Positions 6,271 through 8,025 of a stretch of DNA of 8,025 nt are shown here, one piece after another. The number at the start of each line of letters is the position of its first letter. Position 1 is the first letter of the stretch. The DNA lies in the NCBI GenBank assembly GCA_934511545.1, contig CAKSWM010000060.1, forward strand, positions 1 to 8,025, read 5' to 3'. Source of the DNA: an uncultured Oscillospiraceae bacterium. Its GTDB lineage: Bacteria > Bacillota > Clostridia > Oscillospirales > Oscillospiraceae. The position numbers and the translations under genes are program-made. The notes beneath the pieces were generated by a model that worked only from the letters and a program-made list of their open reading frames with translations, searched no databases and was not told the origin of the DNA.

Positions 6271-7953
6271 ATGAAATTTAACTCTTTAAACAGATTTATT
6301 TCTATTTTGCTGGCAGCAGCGCTTACAGTGTGCCTGCTGGCCGGTATAGGTGTTGCCAACGGGAGCATTTACGTTAACGGATCGGCCAATACCCTTTCAC
6401 AGTCTTTGGCGGAGACATATGCTATCGGCGGAAACGGAAGCGTTGAAAAGCTGGGGACTGATTCAGTCTATGCCATGACGGGCACGGGCCTGCAGCAGAT
6501 AACTGACGGACAGTCGGGCTTTGATCCCAGCGATGTGACTGTGACGGAGGCTCCGCTCGGAGGAACGATCCCCATTAAAAACAGTACGGTAAAGATCGGA
6601 CTTCAGTATAAAACGGCTTCATATAACACCTCTGTGGATTATGCTACGCTCACAAACTATGCCGGCAGCGGGTTCCGCTTCGGTTATTATGACGGCTCGC
6701 GCACTTTCCATGAGCTTGGAAGTACCGCAGAGAAAAGCATAACCATGCTCAGAGATACCAATGTGACCATAGGAAGCAATACTATAGGGTGCTATCACAT
6801 CAGGCTCAGCGGGACATACGCCAGCTTCAGCGAGGCGCAGAACGCGGCGTCGCAGTATTCCGACGGTTTCCCGGCGTATTACAGCGGCAGCTTTTATGTC
6901 CTTCTCGGCGGCTATCAGAGCAAGACGGAGGCAGAGGCGGCTTTGTCATCGCGCGGGGTATCCGGAGAGGCATACAGCGCCAGCAGCCGCTGCGTGGTCG
7001 TTGCCGCCGCGGGGCAGGACAGGATACTGTTTGAATACGACTGCGGGACAAGCTCTAACCTCGGCATAGAGCCTGTTTCGACTGGCGGAGCTGCCGTAAC
7101 ATCGCTTTCGACCACAGGCTTCCGCTATTACGGCGGGTTTGAGTTCCTGCGCTATTCCGGAGAAGGACTGACCGTAATAAGCGTTGTCAATGTCGAGGAC
7201 TATGTCAAGGGCGTCATTCCCTACGAGATGAGCTCTTCCTGGCCCATTGAAACGCTGAAAGCCGGCGCAATAGCCGCGCGGAATTATGTTCAGTATAATT
7301 ACGGAAAGTATGCCGCATACGGCTTTGATATTGTGAACGACGCCAAGGACCAGGTATACCGCGGACTCAATGCGGCGTCGGCGACGACCGACCGGGCGTG
7401 TGACGAGACCAGAAACCAGTATATGACCTATAACGGCACGCTGTGCTGCGCATATTATTTTTCCTCCGACGGAGGAGCGACGGAGAGTACGGAGAATGTC
7501 TGGGTCGCGGCTCTCGGTTATTGCCGCGGAAAGATAGACCCGTTTGAGGCTGCTCTCAGCTCCGGCGTTATGAGATGGTCAAAGGACTTTACGGCCGTGG
7601 CCATGGGTGAAAAGCTCGGGCTTGGAAAGGTCACAAACGTTGAGTGTACATACAGTCCCTCCGGAAATATGATCGGCGTCGGGATAACCGACGAAAGCGG
7701 AAAAACGCTCAGCTTTACCAAATCCGGCTGCATCACGCTGCTGAGCAAATTGGGCTTCAGCTATACGAGCATGCATTATACGATCACGCATAATGAAGAA
7801 GAGGACACATACCGCGTCTCCGGCGCCGGCTGGGGCCATAACATCGGCATGAGTCAGTGGGGAGCATATTCGATGGCCAAAAACTACGGCTATAATTACA
7901 GAGAGATACTGGGGTTCTATTATACCGGTGTCGCTATCTCCCAGGGAGCGTAA
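6271..7953 (+). CDS. Exported SpoIID/LytB-domain protein with an internal SPOR-like repeat
   Basis: This is a probable peptidoglycan lytic transglycosylase, or its amidase-enhancer relative, acting outside the membrane. Residues 1-29 are a signal peptide or signal anchor (possible cleavage after GVA). Residues about 100-170 (VKIGLQYKT...GSGFRFGYYDG) resemble the domain that precedes SpoIID in clostridial homologues. Residues about 174-229 (HIRLSGTYASFSEAQNAA, then YVLLGGYQSKTEAEAAL) look like a SPOR glycan-binding domain. The SpoIID domain (about 285-555) is well marked by NVEDYVKGVIPYEMSSSWP, LKAGAIAARNYV, SSDGGATEST and GWGHNIGMSQWGAYSMAK. Glu319 in PYEM corresponds to the catalytic glutamate of SpoIID. 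The usual CQVY motif reads DQVY (360-363). GAAGAAGGG at 6251-6259 is the likely ribosome binding site, rather far (11 bases) from the ATG. queA follows 8 bases later. The position beside queA, not near murA or spoIIIE-type genes, suggests a paralogue rather than the engulfment SpoIID itself. Confidence 0.9.
   Translation: MKFNSLNRFISILLAAALTVCLLAGIGVANGSIYVNGSANTLSQSLAETYAIGGNGSVEKLGTDSVYAMTGTGLQQITDGQSGFDPSDVTVTEAPLGGTIPIKNSTVKIGLQYKTASYNTSVDYATLTNYAGSGFRFGYYDGSRTFHELGSTAEKSITMLRDTNVTIGSNTIGCYHIRLSGTYASFSEAQNAASQYSDGFPAYYSGSFYVLLGGYQSKTEAEAALSSRGVSGEAYSASSRCVVVAAAGQDRILFEYDCGTSSNLGIEPVSTGGAAVTSLSTTGFRYYGGFEFLRYSGEGLTVISVVNVEDYVKGVIPYEMSSSWPIETLKAGAIAARNYVQYNYGKYAAYGFDIVNDAKDQVYRGLNAASATTDRACDETRNQYMTYNGTLCCAYYFSSDGGATESTENVWVAALGYCRGKIDPFEAALSSGVMRWSKDFTAVAMGEKLGLGKVTNVECTYSPSGNMIGVGITDESGKTLSFTKSGCITLLSKLGFSYTSMHYTITHNEEEDTYRVSGAGWGHNIGMSQWGAYSMAKNYGYNYREILGFYYTGVAISQGA
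7943..7948 (+). promoter_or_regulatory. Likely ribosome binding site of queA inside the preceding gene
   Basis: AGGGAG lies within the last codons of the SpoIID/LytB gene, 13 bases before the queA ATG at 7962. No better site exists in the 8-base gap, only a weak TAAGAG at 7951-7956. The arrangement suggests translational coupling. Confidence 0.45.
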
Positions 7954-7961
7954 GAGTAATC

Positions 7962-8025
7962 ATGAAGAAGAGTGATTTCAATTTTGAACTGCCCGAGGAG
8001 CTGATCGCACAGACCCCTCTTGAAA
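7962..8025 (+). CDS. queA: S-adenosylmethionine:tRNA ribosyltransferase-isomerase (3' truncated)
   Basis: QueA transfers and isomerises the ribosyl group of S-adenosylmethionine onto 7-aminomethyl-7-deazaguanine in tRNA, giving epoxyqueuosine at the wobble base of GUN anticodons. Only the first 21 residues are in the window (MKKSDFNFELPEELIAQTPLE). They match the strongly conserved QueA start, where 'SDFDYELPEELIAQ.P' is diagnostic. The ATG is the evident start, since this motif begins at residue 4. It follows the SpoIID/LytB stop by 8 bases with no terminator, so a shared transcript is likely. tgt is the gene expected next in many Firmicutes but lies outside the window. Confidence 0.92.
   Translation, partial: MKKSDFNFELPEELIAQTPLE

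Noticed and set aside
1..8025. CRISPR array, defence island, insertion sequence, tRNA or phage genes
   Set aside because: No spaced direct repeats, transposase or integrase motifs, tRNA cloverleaf or phage-like genes were seen. Intergenic space is short and explained by promoters and terminators.

Overview
The window looks like a piece of a Gram-positive, endospore-lineage chromosome, most likely an anaerobic clostridium of the Oscillospirales/Eubacteriales kind. This is inferred from a SpoIID/LytB-family protein directly upstream of queA, an S-layer-homology (SLH) anchored subtilase, a solute-binding protein of the LipO/YtcQ type, strong AGGAGG-like ribosome binding sites and roughly balanced base composition. 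Species cannot be assigned from the sequence alone. No RNA gene, mobile element, CRISPR array or prophage trace was seen.

Layout. Positions 1-1281 (+) are the 3' part of a gene for an ABC-transporter solute-binding protein, closed by a strong palindromic terminator (1318-1347). A sigma70-type promoter (1405-1433) then drives a single-gene unit at 1501-3216 (+), an exported subtilisin-like protease with a propeptide and three C-terminal SLH repeats. A bidirectional terminator (3245-3279) separates it from a convergent lysine/diaminopimelate operon on the minus strand, transcribed asd (4976-6058), dapA (4067-4954), dapB (3281-4048). That operon starts from a probable promoter near 6142-6169. 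Diverging from it on the plus strand is an exported SpoIID/LytB protein with an embedded SPOR-like repeat (6271-7953). It is followed after 8 bases by the first 21 codons of queA (7962 to the window end).

How the genes work together. Asd, DapA and DapB catalyse three linked steps from aspartyl phosphate to tetrahydrodipicolinate, the precursor of meso-diaminopimelate for peptidoglycan and of lysine. The neighbouring SpoIID/LytB-SPOR protein and the SLH protease also act at the cell wall, so most of the window concerns envelope synthesis, remodelling or display. QueA belongs to tRNA queuosine synthesis and probably shares a transcript with the SpoIID/LytB gene only as a positional neighbour.

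I found no convincing undescribed system. The points most worth a second look are the SPOR-like plus SpoIID/LytB architecture with an apparently lost zinc site, the archaeal/eukaryotic-type Asd in a peptidoglycan organism, and a small dyad in the divergent promoter region.
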